Source of the DNA: Promethearchaeota archaeon
GTDB taxonomy: Archaea > Asgardarchaeota > Lokiarchaeia > Sigynarchaeales > SOKP01
Direction of reading: 5' to 3'
Assembly: GCA_016839635.1 (NCBI GenBank)
Contig: JAEOTV010000069.1
Coordinates: 1-12,494 of the forward strand
DNA: 12,494 bases
In this document: positions 7,188-12,494 of the stretch, piece by piece
Position numbering within the stretch: position 1 is the first letter of the stretch
Layout of the letters: each line of letters begins with the position of its first letter
Program-made: the position numbers and the translations under genes
Notes under the pieces: model-generated
Database searches by the model: none
What the model was told of the DNA's origin: nothing
Seen by the model: only the letters and a program-made list of their open reading frames with translations

Positions 7188-8492
7188 ATGACTGATTTTA
7201 CAATAACTAAAATTAAATCAAGATGGATTTTAGATTCTCGGGGAAATCCAACTGTTGAATCTGATGTTTTTGCTGGAAAAGTCTTTTCAAGAGCTGCTGT
7301 TCCCTCAGGAGCATCAACAGGAGTTTTAGAAGCATTAGAATTGCGAGATGGGGGAAAGGACTTCTTGGGAAAACATGTGTTAAAGGCTGTTACTAATGTA
7401 AATGAAATTCTAGGTAAAAAATTGATAGGATTCGATGTTAGAGAACAAACTAAAATAGATGATAAAATGATCTCTCTGGATGGTACAGAAAATAAGAGTA
7501 ATTTGGGGGCTAATGCTATATTATCGGTCTCATTAGCAACAGCTAGATTAGCTTCTCAATTATCTGAAGTACCCTTATTTGAATATCTTTATAACTTAGC
7601 ATATAATAGAACTAGAAATGATTTTTTACTTCCACTTCCTTGTTGCAACATCATAAATGGAGGTGAACATGCGGGTAATAATTTATCAATTCAAGAATTT
7701 ATGGTTTTGCCTGTAGGTGCTGATTCTTTTTCTCAAGCAATTCAAAATGTTGCTGAAGTATATCAAACATTAAAGAAGTTGTTAGAAAAAAAATATGGCC
7801 CATCTTCAATTAATGTTGGTGATGAAGGAGGATTTGCTCCAAATTTAGATCTAACATCTGAAGCTGTGGAAATAATTATTGAAGCAATTGAAAAAGCAGG
7901 ATTTCTTTTGGGAACAGATTTCGTCTTGGGAATGGATGCTGCGGCTAGTGAATTCTTTGAAGAAGGATCTTACAATATTGATGGTAGGCGTTTATCTGAA
8001 GAAGAATTATTAGAATACTATATAGATTTAATCCATGAATATCCATTCACTTCTATTGAGGATCCTTTTGATGAAAAAGATTTCAGGAATTTTTCAAATC
8101 TAACTGTGAAAATTGATAAATCTATTCAAATTGTTGATGATGATATAACGGTTACAAATATTAGTATTTTGGAGAAAGCAATAAAAGAAAAAGCGGGAAA
8201 TGCTCTATTACTTAAAGTGAACCAAATAGGAACTTTAACTGAAGCTATAAAAGCAGCAAAAATGTCTTTTAATAATGGATTCAATGTTATGGTTTCTCAT
8301 CGTTCCGGCGAAACAGAAGATACATTTATTGCTGATTTAGCTGTTGGTCTCTGTACAGGACAGATGAAGACCGGTGCTACATGTCGATCAGAAAGAACTA
8401 GCAAGTTCAATCAATTGCTTAGAATAGAAGAAATGTTAGGAGAAAATGCAAAATTTCCCAAAAAATTTGATTCTTGGAGAAATTATGTTTAA
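7188..8492 (+). CDS. eno: Enolase (phosphopyruvate hydratase)
   Basis: Enolase interconverts 2-phosphoglycerate and phosphoenolpyruvate in glycolysis and gluconeogenesis in the cytosol. The 434-residue protein has the full length of the family and all signatures in order: SRGNPTVE (17-24), loop VPSGASTG (38-45), GGEHAGN (158-164, H161), QEF (E170), GDEGGFAPN (211-219, E213), the metal aspartate in GMDAAASEF (D250), [10 protein letters not shown] (289-298, E291), DDITVTN (D318/D319), the catalytic lysine in LLLKVNQIG (K343), [11 protein letters not shown] (H371) and [13 protein letters not shown] (K394). Nothing essential is missing. A third Asp (D317) stands where many enolases have Ala or Gly before the metal-binding pair. 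The start ATG is preceded only by a weak GAGAT-like purine stretch. It is divergent from rfcS, and its stop codon lies 2 bp from the stop of the convergent methyltransferase gene. Confidence 0.98.
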   Translation: MTDFTITKIKSRWILDSRGNPTVESDVFAGKVFSRAAVPSGASTGVLEALELRDGGKDFLGKHVLKAVTNVNEILGKKLIGFDVREQTKIDDKMISLDGTENKSNLGANAILSVSLATARLASQLSEVPLFEYLYNLAYNRTRNDFLLPLPCCNIINGGEHAGNNLSIQEFMVLPVGADSFSQAIQNVAEVYQTLKKLLEKKYGPSSINVGDEGGFAPNLDLTSEAVEIIIEAIEKAGFLLGTDFVLGMDAAASEFFEEGSYNIDGRRLSEEELLEYYIDLIHEYPFTSIEDPFDEKDFRNFSNLTVKIDKSIQIVDDDITVTNISILEKAIKEKAGNALLLKVNQIGTLTEAIKAAKMSFNNGFNVMVSHRSGETEDTFIADLAVGLCTGQMKTGATCRSERTSKFNQLLRIEEMLGENAKFPKKFDSWRNYV

Positions 8493-8494
8493 TT

Positions 8495-9160
8495 TTAACT
8501 TTTAAAATCCTTGTTTTTTTTTTTTATAAATCTATATACTTGAACATTGATTTTTTTTGTTTTTTGTTTATGGAATGGAAATGTCCTTTCCAGAACTATA
8601 TTGAAAGGGATTATGTTATCAATTTTCCAATTATATTGATTTATATAATTTGAAATAAATCTATGGACTTTTGGATTTTTGAGATGAATTGAATACACTA
8701 CATCTGAAAAATTAAAGGATTTACCTAAAAATGCTCTATCTGCAAATCTCGTTTGCACTCCAAAAGGAGGATTCATAATTGTTGTTACTTTCATATCCTT
8801 GGGAAGTAATCTTCTTGAGATCTCGAAGTATTCAATATCAGTACAAATAGGAAAGATAACTTGGCTTAGATCAAGAGACAAAATGTTTTTTTTCAACACT
8901 TGTAATGCATTTATATCAATATCAATACTCAAAACATAACTAGCTTTAAAAAGAGCACTTGCAATAGATAATCTTCCAGTTCCTGCACCTAAATCAATGA
9001 TTAAAGCTTGATTAATGTCATCATATTCAAAACCGGCATAATATATTATATCTACAGCACAATTTGCATCGATACAATACTGTTCTAATTTAATTTTAGG
9101 ATTAATGAAAGATTCAGTTTGCTGTATTATAGAGATCAGTTCTTTTTTGCTAAGTTTCAT
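8495..9160 (-). CDS. METTL5-like adenine-N6 methyltransferase
   Basis: This is a class I SAM-dependent methyltransferase. SAM-binding motif I is DLGAGTGRLSIA (56-67), followed by an acidic residue ending the second strand (SIDID, 79-83). The catalytic NPPFG (130-134) is the N6-adenine (N/D)PP(Y/F) motif. EQYCIDANCA (26-35) matches the 'EQY.T....A' region at the N-terminus of METTL5-family proteins, and the length (221) fits. Human METTL5 makes one m6A in 18S rRNA together with TRMT112; an rRNA target here is inference. A Trm112-like partner is not in the window. The C-terminus is lysine-rich and partly encoded by an A12 run (minus strand) that doubles as a T12 tract just past the eno stop. 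The ATG at 9158-9160 is the natural start. The gene is divergent from csl4, which fits a general role in RNA metabolism. Confidence 0.88.
   Translation of the reverse strand: MKLSKKELISIIQQTESFINPKIKLEQYCIDANCAVDIIYYAGFEYDDINQALIIDLGAGTGRLSIASALFKASYVLSIDIDINALQVLKKNILSLDLSQVIFPICTDIEYFEISRRLLPKDMKVTTIMNPPFGVQTRFADRAFLGKSFNFSDVVYSIHLKNPKVHRFISNYINQYNWKIDNIIPFNIVLERTFPFHKQKTKKINVQVYRFIKKKNKDFKS
8514..8525 (+). terminator. T12 tract, likely eno terminator inside the convergent gene
   Basis: Twelve consecutive T residues start 22 bases after the eno TAA. Oligo-T is the archaeal intrinsic termination signal, so this is a good candidate for ending eno transcription. On the opposite strand the same bases encode lysines at the C-terminus of the METTL5-like protein, so one tract appears to serve both purposes. 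Confidence 0.5.
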
Positions 9161-9262
9161 CCAAAAAAATGTTTGCTCTTTTAAAATTAATACATTAAAT
9201 TTATCTATATTATTTAATAATATTTACTTAAATTAGAAAGAGTTTGAGAAATTAAAAAACTA
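9161..9262. promoter_or_regulatory. Divergent promoter region between the METTL5-like gene and csl4
   Basis: This is a 102-bp head-to-head spacer that is almost wholly A/T. TATA-like strings such as TTTAATAATATTTA (about 9213-9226, plus strand) and GATAAATTTAA (minus strand, about 9193-9203) are present at plausible distances from both genes. No single element stands out, so only the existence of a two-way promoter is supported, from gene orientation. Confidence 0.35.
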
Positions 9263-9874
9263 TTGTTGATATTATTGAGTAAGAAATCTCTAAAGAATGG
9301 CGATATCGTTTTAACAGGGGAAAAACTTGGAGTAGTTGAGGAATATCTCCCTGATAAACAATCTACATTTACGAAAGATGGAAAAATCTTTGCCAGTAAA
9401 TCAGGTATGATTAATATTAATGAAAAAGAAAGGAAAATTGAAATAAGTACACATCAAGATAAAGATCGAAAAGTTGTAAAAATTGGAGATATTGTTATTG
9501 GCACAATTCTCTTTTTGCGGCAATATTCAGTTGGTATTAATTTTTATACAATAAATAATAAAATTCATTTTAATTCAAATTATTTTGGCAATATTCATGT
9601 CTCACAGATTTCAGATAGGTATGTAGAAAAAATAAGTGATGCTTTTCAAATAACGGATATAATAAGAGCTCGAGTAATAGAGCAAGATTATAATGAATAT
9701 AAATTAAGCACCTCTGGTAAGAATTTGGGAGTTATTTACGCGGATTGTGTAATCTGTGGAGACCCACTAATAAAAATAGGGCAAAATAAATTAAAGTGTG
9801 ATCGATGCGGTAACGTGGAGAGCAGAAAAATCACCGATGATTATGGAAATGTAAAAAATAATTTACGATTCTAA
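9263..9874 (+). CDS. csl4: Exosome cap subunit Csl4 (S1 domain plus zinc ribbon)
   Basis: Csl4 is an RNA-binding cap protein of the archaeal exosome, the 3'-5' RNA-degrading and tailing complex, and recruits DnaG in archaea. The N-terminal domain shows the family pattern GDIVLTGEKLGVVEEY (13-28), then GKIFASKSG. An S1-type barrel follows (about 74-150; GDIVIGTI, then IRARVIEQDYNEYKLST). A C-terminal zinc ribbon comes last, with CVIC (C162, C165) and CDRC (C179, C182). Length (203) and domain order fit. No ATG exists before residue 49, so the start must be non-ATG. TTG occurs at 9263, 9266 and 9275; the last gives a protein starting SKKSLKNGDIV, which fits the usual short N-terminus as well or better. 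It begins a plus-strand run that also encodes Rpo11, a common archaeal pairing of RNA degradation and transcription genes. Confidence 0.93.
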   Translation: MLILLSKKSLKNGDIVLTGEKLGVVEEYLPDKQSTFTKDGKIFASKSGMININEKERKIEISTHQDKDRKVVKIGDIVIGTILFLRQYSVGINFYTINNKIHFNSNYFGNIHVSQISDRYVEKISDAFQITDIIRARVIEQDYNEYKLSTSGKNLGVIYADCVICGDPLIKIGQNKLKCDRCGNVESRKITDDYGNVKNNLRF

Positions 9875-9911
9875 TATTCTTTATGATTTAAAAATTACAA
9901 GTGTTTATTAA

Positions 9912-10130
9912 GTGAGAAAATTAGGGAAAAAAGTAATTCACTTCTATAATAATAGTGGTTCATTAGAGAATGTTATTAAATTTCTTGAAAATGTTCAGAA
10001 AAAAGTAAATTATTTAAATCTAAATGTTTCTGTTGAAGGTAAAAGCATAAAAATCACACTTTTTGGTTCAAGAGATCTTCAACATTTAGCAACTGAAAGA
10101 TTAAAAGATTTAGCAAATCAATATTTTTAA
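9912..10130 (+). CDS. Small 72-residue protein, possible Pcc1-like KEOPS subunit
   Basis: The open frame starts at a GTG directly after an in-frame TAA, 37 bp after csl4. There is no ATG alternative, so the GTG start is forced. The predicted layout is strand (KKVIHFYN), helix (SLENVIKFLENVQKKV), two strands (NLNVSVEG and KSIKITLFGS) and a helix (RDLQHLATERLKDLANQYF). This beta-alpha-beta-beta-alpha order, the strand pair before a 'DL..L' helix, and the length recall Pcc1, the dimerising subunit of the KEOPS complex that makes tRNA t6A. The resemblance is topological and by eye; no diagnostic residue proves it. The protein is basic, has no membrane segment, and sits between csl4 and rpo11, so an RNA-related role fits. 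It could instead be an unrelated short lineage-specific protein. That it is a real gene is supported by tight packing and codon use like its neighbours. Confidence 0.55.
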   Translation: MRKLGKKVIHFYNNSGSLENVIKFLENVQKKVNYLNLNVSVEGKSIKITLFGSRDLQHLATERLKDLANQYF

Positions 10131-10182
10131 GATTTATAAAAAACCATAAAAAATTTATTTTATTTAAAATTCTATTTATTAA

Positions 10183-10190
10183 GTATATCA
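10183..10190 (+). promoter_or_regulatory. Possible TATA element upstream of rpo11
   Basis: GTATATCA lies about 30 bases before the ATG at 10217, the distance expected for a leaderless or nearly leaderless archaeal mRNA. The 86-bp gap after the preceding gene leaves room for a separate promoter. Support is weak because the gap is AT-rich throughout and contains other TATA-like strings. Confidence 0.28.
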
Positions 10191-10216
10191 GATCCTAACC
10201 ATTGAGAGTTATAATA

Positions 10217-10711
10217 ATGGCAAAAAAAAAAGCAATCAAAACAGAAGATAAAGACGAAGATGATCTTGAAGAATTTATGGAAGATTTATTAGAGGATGAA
10301 GAAATTGAGAGTGTTTACCCTAAGGTGGAAGAAAAAGAAGATATAGAATCAGTTCCTTCCTCCACTGAAGAAATTATTGAAGAAGAGGAATTTGAATTAG
10401 AGGAAGAACCGTTATTTCCAGATTATAAATATCTTAGTTTGAGCATAAATAAAGGGGAAGCTGAAAATGATTATGAACTAATAGTTCAAGGGCAATCCCA
10501 TGGATTTTGTAATATCCTTGTTAAACACTTATTAAATATTGAAGGGGTTAATATTGCGGCATATAAAGCAACAAATATAAGTCCTGCACAAGTTTTTATA
10601 CGTCTTGAAAATTCTAAAAATTATAAAATTAAGGATATTTTACATAAAGCTATTGAAACTTTAAGAGAAGAAGTTCTTGAGGTTCAAAAATTATTTAAAA
10701 AATATACATAA
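10217..10711 (+). CDS. rpo11: DNA-directed RNA polymerase subunit Rpo11 (RpoL) with acidic N-terminal extension
   Basis: Rpo11 pairs with Rpo3 to form the alpha-like assembly platform of archaeal RNA polymerase. The C-terminal ~95 residues fit the family: ELIVQGQSHGFCNILVKHLL (87-106, the 'GExHTLxNLL' region, here GQSHGFCNIL), then VNIAAYKATNISPAQVFIRL, then the long closing helix (about 138-163). The start is the ATG at 10217; a TTG at 10202 is in frame but adds only five residues. The protein is 164 residues against about 90-100 for usual archaeal Rpo11. The extra N-terminal ~65 residues begin AKKKAIK and then hold about 30 Asp/Glu in 55 residues (10-64), so they are probably disordered. 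The canonical Glu and Thr of the HTL motif are changed (GQSHGF). An acidic N-terminus is known in eukaryotic AC19 (Pol I/III). The family call is firm; the role of the extension is not known. Confidence 0.9.
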   Translation: MAKKKAIKTEDKDEDDLEEFMEDLLEDEEIESVYPKVEEKEDIESVPSSTEEIIEEEEFELEEEPLFPDYKYLSLSINKGEAENDYELIVQGQSHGFCNILVKHLLNIEGVNIAAYKATNISPAQVFIRLENSKNYKIKDILHKAIETLREEVLEVQKLFKKYT

Positions 10712-10735
10712 AATATTATTTTCTTTTATGAAAAC

Positions 10736-10743
10736 TTTATAAG
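10736..10743 (+). promoter_or_regulatory. TATA box for the RNase III-like/DUF99 pair, suggesting a leaderless mRNA
   Basis: TTTATAAG, preceded by the purine-rich GAAAAC as a possible BRE, is centred about 26 bases before the ATG at 10766. Archaeal transcription starts about 25-27 bases from the TATA centre, so the transcript would begin at or next to the A of the start codon. It lies in the 54-bp gap after rpo11, so the next two genes probably have their own promoter. Confidence 0.5.
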
Positions 10744-10765
10744 ATCCTTAATTCAACCTATCTTA

Positions 10766-11218
10766 ATGGATTACGAGTATTTAGTTTCGGATTTAAAACA
10801 AAATTTATCTCAAAAAGCTATCGGTACCGATAAAGGTTTAGCTAAAATTGGAGATGGGATAGTTAATTTGGCTTATTCAGTAGCAAAATCTATTTATTTA
10901 ACGAAGATTAACCAAAACGATAAAGTAGTTAGAACTGGAAAAAAAGTAAGTAAAAACATATTAGACACAGCATTAAAAAGTGCCAATATGAAACATTTTG
11001 CAAGAACTAGAGCTGATGCTCATGATCTTGCTGATACGGTTGAAGCTTTAGTAGCTTATGTGTGGATTAACAATAATATGACCTTAAAAGAGATAATCAA
11101 TTTTTTAGCTGACAATCTTTCAGGGGATCTCTATAATAGGACTGAAGAGATTAAGAATGCCATTATTGCATTTACTAATCTTTTATATCATATCAAGAAT
11201 TTTTTACCTGAGAAATAG
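10766..11218 (+). CDS. Archaeal RNase III-fold protein
   Basis: The 150-residue, all-helical protein matches the archaeal RNase III-like family (Pfam Ribonucleas_3_2 type). KIGDGIVNLAYSVAKS (27-42) corresponds to the first RNase III signature (bacterial FLGDSIL), with D30 at the metal-binding Asp. HDLADTVEALVAYVW (86-100) is nearly identical to the second signature (bacterial LADTVEALIG), with D90 and E93 at the positions of the catalytic Asp and Glu. The glutamate that precedes GD in bacterial enzymes is Ala (A26) here, and there is no double-stranded RNA binding domain. Activity is therefore plausible but the substrate is unknown; RNA processing is an inference. The ATG at 10766 follows a TATA box at leaderless distance. 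The gene is 7 bp from the DUF99 gene downstream and probably cotranscribed with it. Confidence 0.8.
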   Translation: MDYEYLVSDLKQNLSQKAIGTDKGLAKIGDGIVNLAYSVAKSIYLTKINQNDKVVRTGKKVSKNILDTALKSANMKHFARTRADAHDLADTVEALVAYVWINNNMTLKEIINFLADNLSGDLYNRTEEIKNAIIAFTNLLYHIKNFLPEK

Positions 11219-11225
11219 TAAGAAT

Positions 11226-11786
11226 ATGAAAGACAATCCTATAGTAATTGGAATAGATGATGCAACATTTGAATTAAAGACAAATGCAAAAACAACTCAA
11301 TTAATTGGTGTTGTGTGTCAAGGAATTAGAACAGTTAACATTTTTCGAACTGAAATCGAAATAGATGGAAATGACGCAACTGAGAAATTAATAGAATTAG
11401 TAAAACATAACGAAAAACATGTCCAATTTATATTAACCCATAGTATTACATTCGGAGGATTTAACCTAATTAATTTAAACAAAATTTATCATGAATTAGG
11501 AAAACCTATCATTGCTGTTAATGATCGAAATGTAGATATCGATTCGGTACTAAAAGCAATTAAGAATAAGTTCCCAAATACATATAAACAAAAAGTAAAT
11601 AATATCATTGATGCAGGAAACCTATTTAATACTCAGATTGAGACTGCGGGGGGATTATCAGATATTTATTTCCACTTAAAAGGAATTGAAATTAATAAAG
11701 TAGACTCACTCTTACAAAAGATCTGTATTGACTCTAAACTCCCAGAGTGTATCCGACTAGCGCATTTAATTGGAAGAATATTTTAA
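11226..11786 (+). CDS. DUF99/UPF0215 family protein (endonuclease V-like fold)
   Basis: The 186-residue protein shows the DUF99 pattern: IVIGIDDATFE at the N-terminus, then LIGVVCQG (about 25-32), a strand with IEIDGNDATEKL, then FILTHSITFGGFNLINL (the family's 'GITFAGFN' box) and GKPIIAVNDRNVD (the 'TG.PVI.V' box). Proteins of this family are related to endonuclease V and some are annotated as endonuclease dU, cutting at deaminated bases; whether this one does is inference. The acidic pair in GIDD is retained, as expected for a metal site. The ATG at 11226 is chosen because it lies 7 bp after the upstream stop; the frame stays open 23 codons further, but those residues would overlap the RNase III-like gene and do not look like the family. 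It is probably in one transcript with the RNase III-like gene. Confidence 0.87.
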   Translation: MKDNPIVIGIDDATFELKTNAKTTQLIGVVCQGIRTVNIFRTEIEIDGNDATEKLIELVKHNEKHVQFILTHSITFGGFNLINLNKIYHELGKPIIAVNDRNVDIDSVLKAIKNKFPNTYKQKVNNIIDAGNLFNTQIETAGGLSDIYFHLKGIEINKVDSLLQKICIDSKLPECIRLAHLIGRIF

Positions 11787-11797
11787 GAAATTTGTAT

Positions 11798-11808
11798 CTC
11801 TTTTTTCT
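11798..11808 (+). terminator. T-rich terminator after the DUF99 gene
   Basis: CTCTTTTTTCT begins 11 bases after the DUF99 stop, in the 35-bp gap before the convergent GTPase gene. A pyrimidine/T6 tract at this place fits archaeal oligo-T termination. Confidence 0.42.
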
Positions 11809-11821
11809 ATATTCAATAAAA

Positions 11822-12301
11822 TTAATCTGTTCCAGTCTCGTATTCTAGAATATCTTTAAGCCTATCTCGTAAATCCAATCTTATAGCAGACATTCCATAT
11901 GTGGGGATACCTAATTTTTTCTGCACTTTTTTTGCGCTCAATGCATCTGGAAGATCTTGTTTGTTAGCTATAGCAATAATTTTAGTGCCCAAATACCGAG
12001 AAAACTTTTTATAAATATCCTTGGTTTTCTTAATATTATCCTCTGTAGAATCACATACCAAAACTGCTAATCCTGCACCTTTTAAGAAATCTTCCCACAT
12101 GAACCTAAACCTTTCTTGACCTCCAAAATCCCATATATTGACTTTCTTCCCATTAAGAATTGAATCTTCTATTTCTAAACCAACTGTGGGAGTTCTTTCC
12201 TTCGAGTTTTCACGACCTTGAAGTAAATTTAACAATGATGATTTTCCAACACTACTTAACCCTAAAAGACAAATTTTTGTTTTAGTCGAAAGAACCTTAA
12301 A
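11822..12301 (-). CDS. Arf-like small GTPase, start codon unclear
   Basis: Coordinates mark the whole open frame back to an in-frame TGA (12302-12304); 12301 is not a start codon. Numbering from there gives 159 residues: G1 P-loop GLSSVGKS (14-21), switch I TPTVGLEIE (37-45), G3 WDFGGQE (57-63), G4 ANKQDLPDA (112-120) and G5 SA (138-139). PTVG, WDxGGQE and ANKQDLP are Arf/Sar family marks, typical of the many small GTPases in Asgard archaea. There is no N-terminal glycine for myristoylation and no C-terminal CAAX box. No ATG, GTG or TTG lies between the TGA and the P-loop. The first usable codon is a TTG at 12235, which would delete the P-loop. Either a rare start such as the ATT at 12274 is used, or a single-base error or frameshift has separated the true N-terminus, or the gene is decaying. 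The rest of the sequence looks intact. Its role (membrane traffic or cytoskeleton-like signalling) is unknown. Confidence 0.85.
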   Translation of the reverse strand, partial: FKVLSTKTKICLLGLSSVGKSSLLNLLQGRENSKERTPTVGLEIEDSILNGKKVNIWDFGGQERFRFMWEDFLKGAGLAVLVCDSTEDNIKKTKDIYKKFSRYLGTKIIAIANKQDLPDALSAKKVQKKLGIPTYGMSAIRLDLRDRLKDILEYETGTD

Positions 12302-12305
12302 TCAA

Positions 12306-12339
12306 CCTTTTCTAAATAGAACCTGTTAAGTAGAAAAGG
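12306..12339. repeat. Inverted repeat just upstream of the GTPase frame
   Basis: CCTTTTCTA (12306-12314) and TAGAAAAGG (12331-12339) are perfect 9-bp complements separated by 16 bases, and a small AAC/GTT stem can form inside the loop. It sits directly upstream of the GTPase reading frame, overlapping the place where its start region should be. It could be a regulator site or an RNA hairpin in the 5' leader. Confidence 0.5.
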
Positions 12340-12459
12340 CAAATAATTCTTCAAAAAAGAAAATAATATTCGTGTATCATGGGAATATTCCAATAGAATT
12401 TAAAGATAAAATAAAATTTGAGTTGAATTAAATGAATTAGTATAAAAAAATATTCAATT

Positions 12460-12485
12460 AAAAATAGTCTTTAACTATTTTTTTT
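12460..12485. terminator. Hairpin plus T-run near the window edge
   Basis: AAAAATAGT (12460-12468) and ACTATTTTT (12474-12482) form a perfect 9-bp stem with a 5-base loop, followed on the plus strand by T up to 12485. It looks like an intrinsic terminator, but no plus-strand gene is visible just upstream. Read on the minus strand it could end a gene lying beyond the right edge, with T5 as its tail. The stem is almost all A-T, so it would be weak. Confidence 0.35.
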
Positions 12486-12494
12486 AGAAAAAAG

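Noticed and set aside
11157..11225. Upstream extension of the DUF99 gene by 23 codons
   Set aside because: It overlaps the RNase III-like gene, and the added hydrophobic residues do not fit the family; the ATG at 11226 gives the expected N-terminus.
12262..12290. Programmed -1 frameshift site for the GTPase
   Set aside because: The CTAAAACAAAAATTT stretch is A-rich but does not form a classical X XXY YYZ slippery heptamer in the upstream frame; an assembly indel or odd start is simpler.
12378..12393. ATG at 12380 (minus strand) as a start for the GTPase
   Set aside because: It is in a different frame and hits a stop after nine codons, so it cannot be joined to the GTPase without rearrangement.
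1..12494. CRISPR arrays, insertion sequences, tRNA or rRNA genes
   Set aside because: No regularly spaced direct repeats, transposase frames, cloverleaf pattern or rRNA-like stretches were seen on either strand.

Overview
The window reads as chromosomal DNA from an AT-rich archaeon, most likely an Asgard archaeon of the Lokiarchaeia/Heimdallarchaeia kind. Three things point there: the core machinery is archaeal (RFC small subunit, Csl4 exosome subunit, Rpo11 RNA polymerase subunit, archaeal RNase III-like protein, DUF99); there is an Arf-like small GTPase with the WDFGGQE and NKQDLP boxes; and the oligosaccharyltransferase looks strikingly like eukaryotic STT3. The lineage is inferred from gene content and composition; no database search was possible.

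Layout. 1-1097 (-) is the N-terminal half of uvrB, cut by the window edge. 1242-5132 (-) is a very long STT3/AglB oligosaccharyltransferase whose last ~560 residues are five repeats of an 'NTG' beta-sandwich-like unit. A divergent promoter region (5133-5305) separates it from truA (5306-6151, +). truA overlaps the 3' end of the RFC small subunit gene (6116-7087, -) tail to tail by 36 bp. A second divergent promoter (7088-7187) serves rfcS and enolase (7188-8492, +). Enolase ends 2 bp from the convergent end of a METTL5-type RNA/DNA adenine methyltransferase (8495-9160, -). A third divergent spacer leads to a plus-strand run: csl4 (9263-9874), a 72-residue small protein with a possible Pcc1-like layout (9912-10130), rpo11/rpoL with an acidic N-terminal extension (10217-10711), an RNase III-fold protein (10766-11218) and a DUF99/UPF0215 protein (11226-11786). 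An Arf-like GTPase frame lies convergent on the minus strand (11822-12301). The last ~190 bp carry no recognisable gene but contain two inverted repeats.

How the genes fit together. Most of the right half is RNA metabolism: rRNA/RNA methylation, the exosome cap, RNA polymerase assembly and an RNase III-like nuclease. The left half holds DNA repair (UvrB), N-glycosylation and tRNA pseudouridylation. Genes are tightly packed, with head-to-head spacers of about 100-170 bp acting as two-way promoters and tail-to-tail junctions that touch or overlap. Spacers are AT-rich, TATA-like boxes are visible, and Shine-Dalgarno sequences are mostly absent. One TATA box lies about 26 bp before an ATG, which suggests a leaderless mRNA.

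The points most worth a second look are the repeat tail on the oligosaccharyltransferase, the GTPase whose P-loop has no usable start codon upstream, the acidic N-terminus of Rpo11, and the unassigned 72-residue protein in the csl4-rpo11 run. I found no CRISPR array, transposon, tRNA or rRNA.
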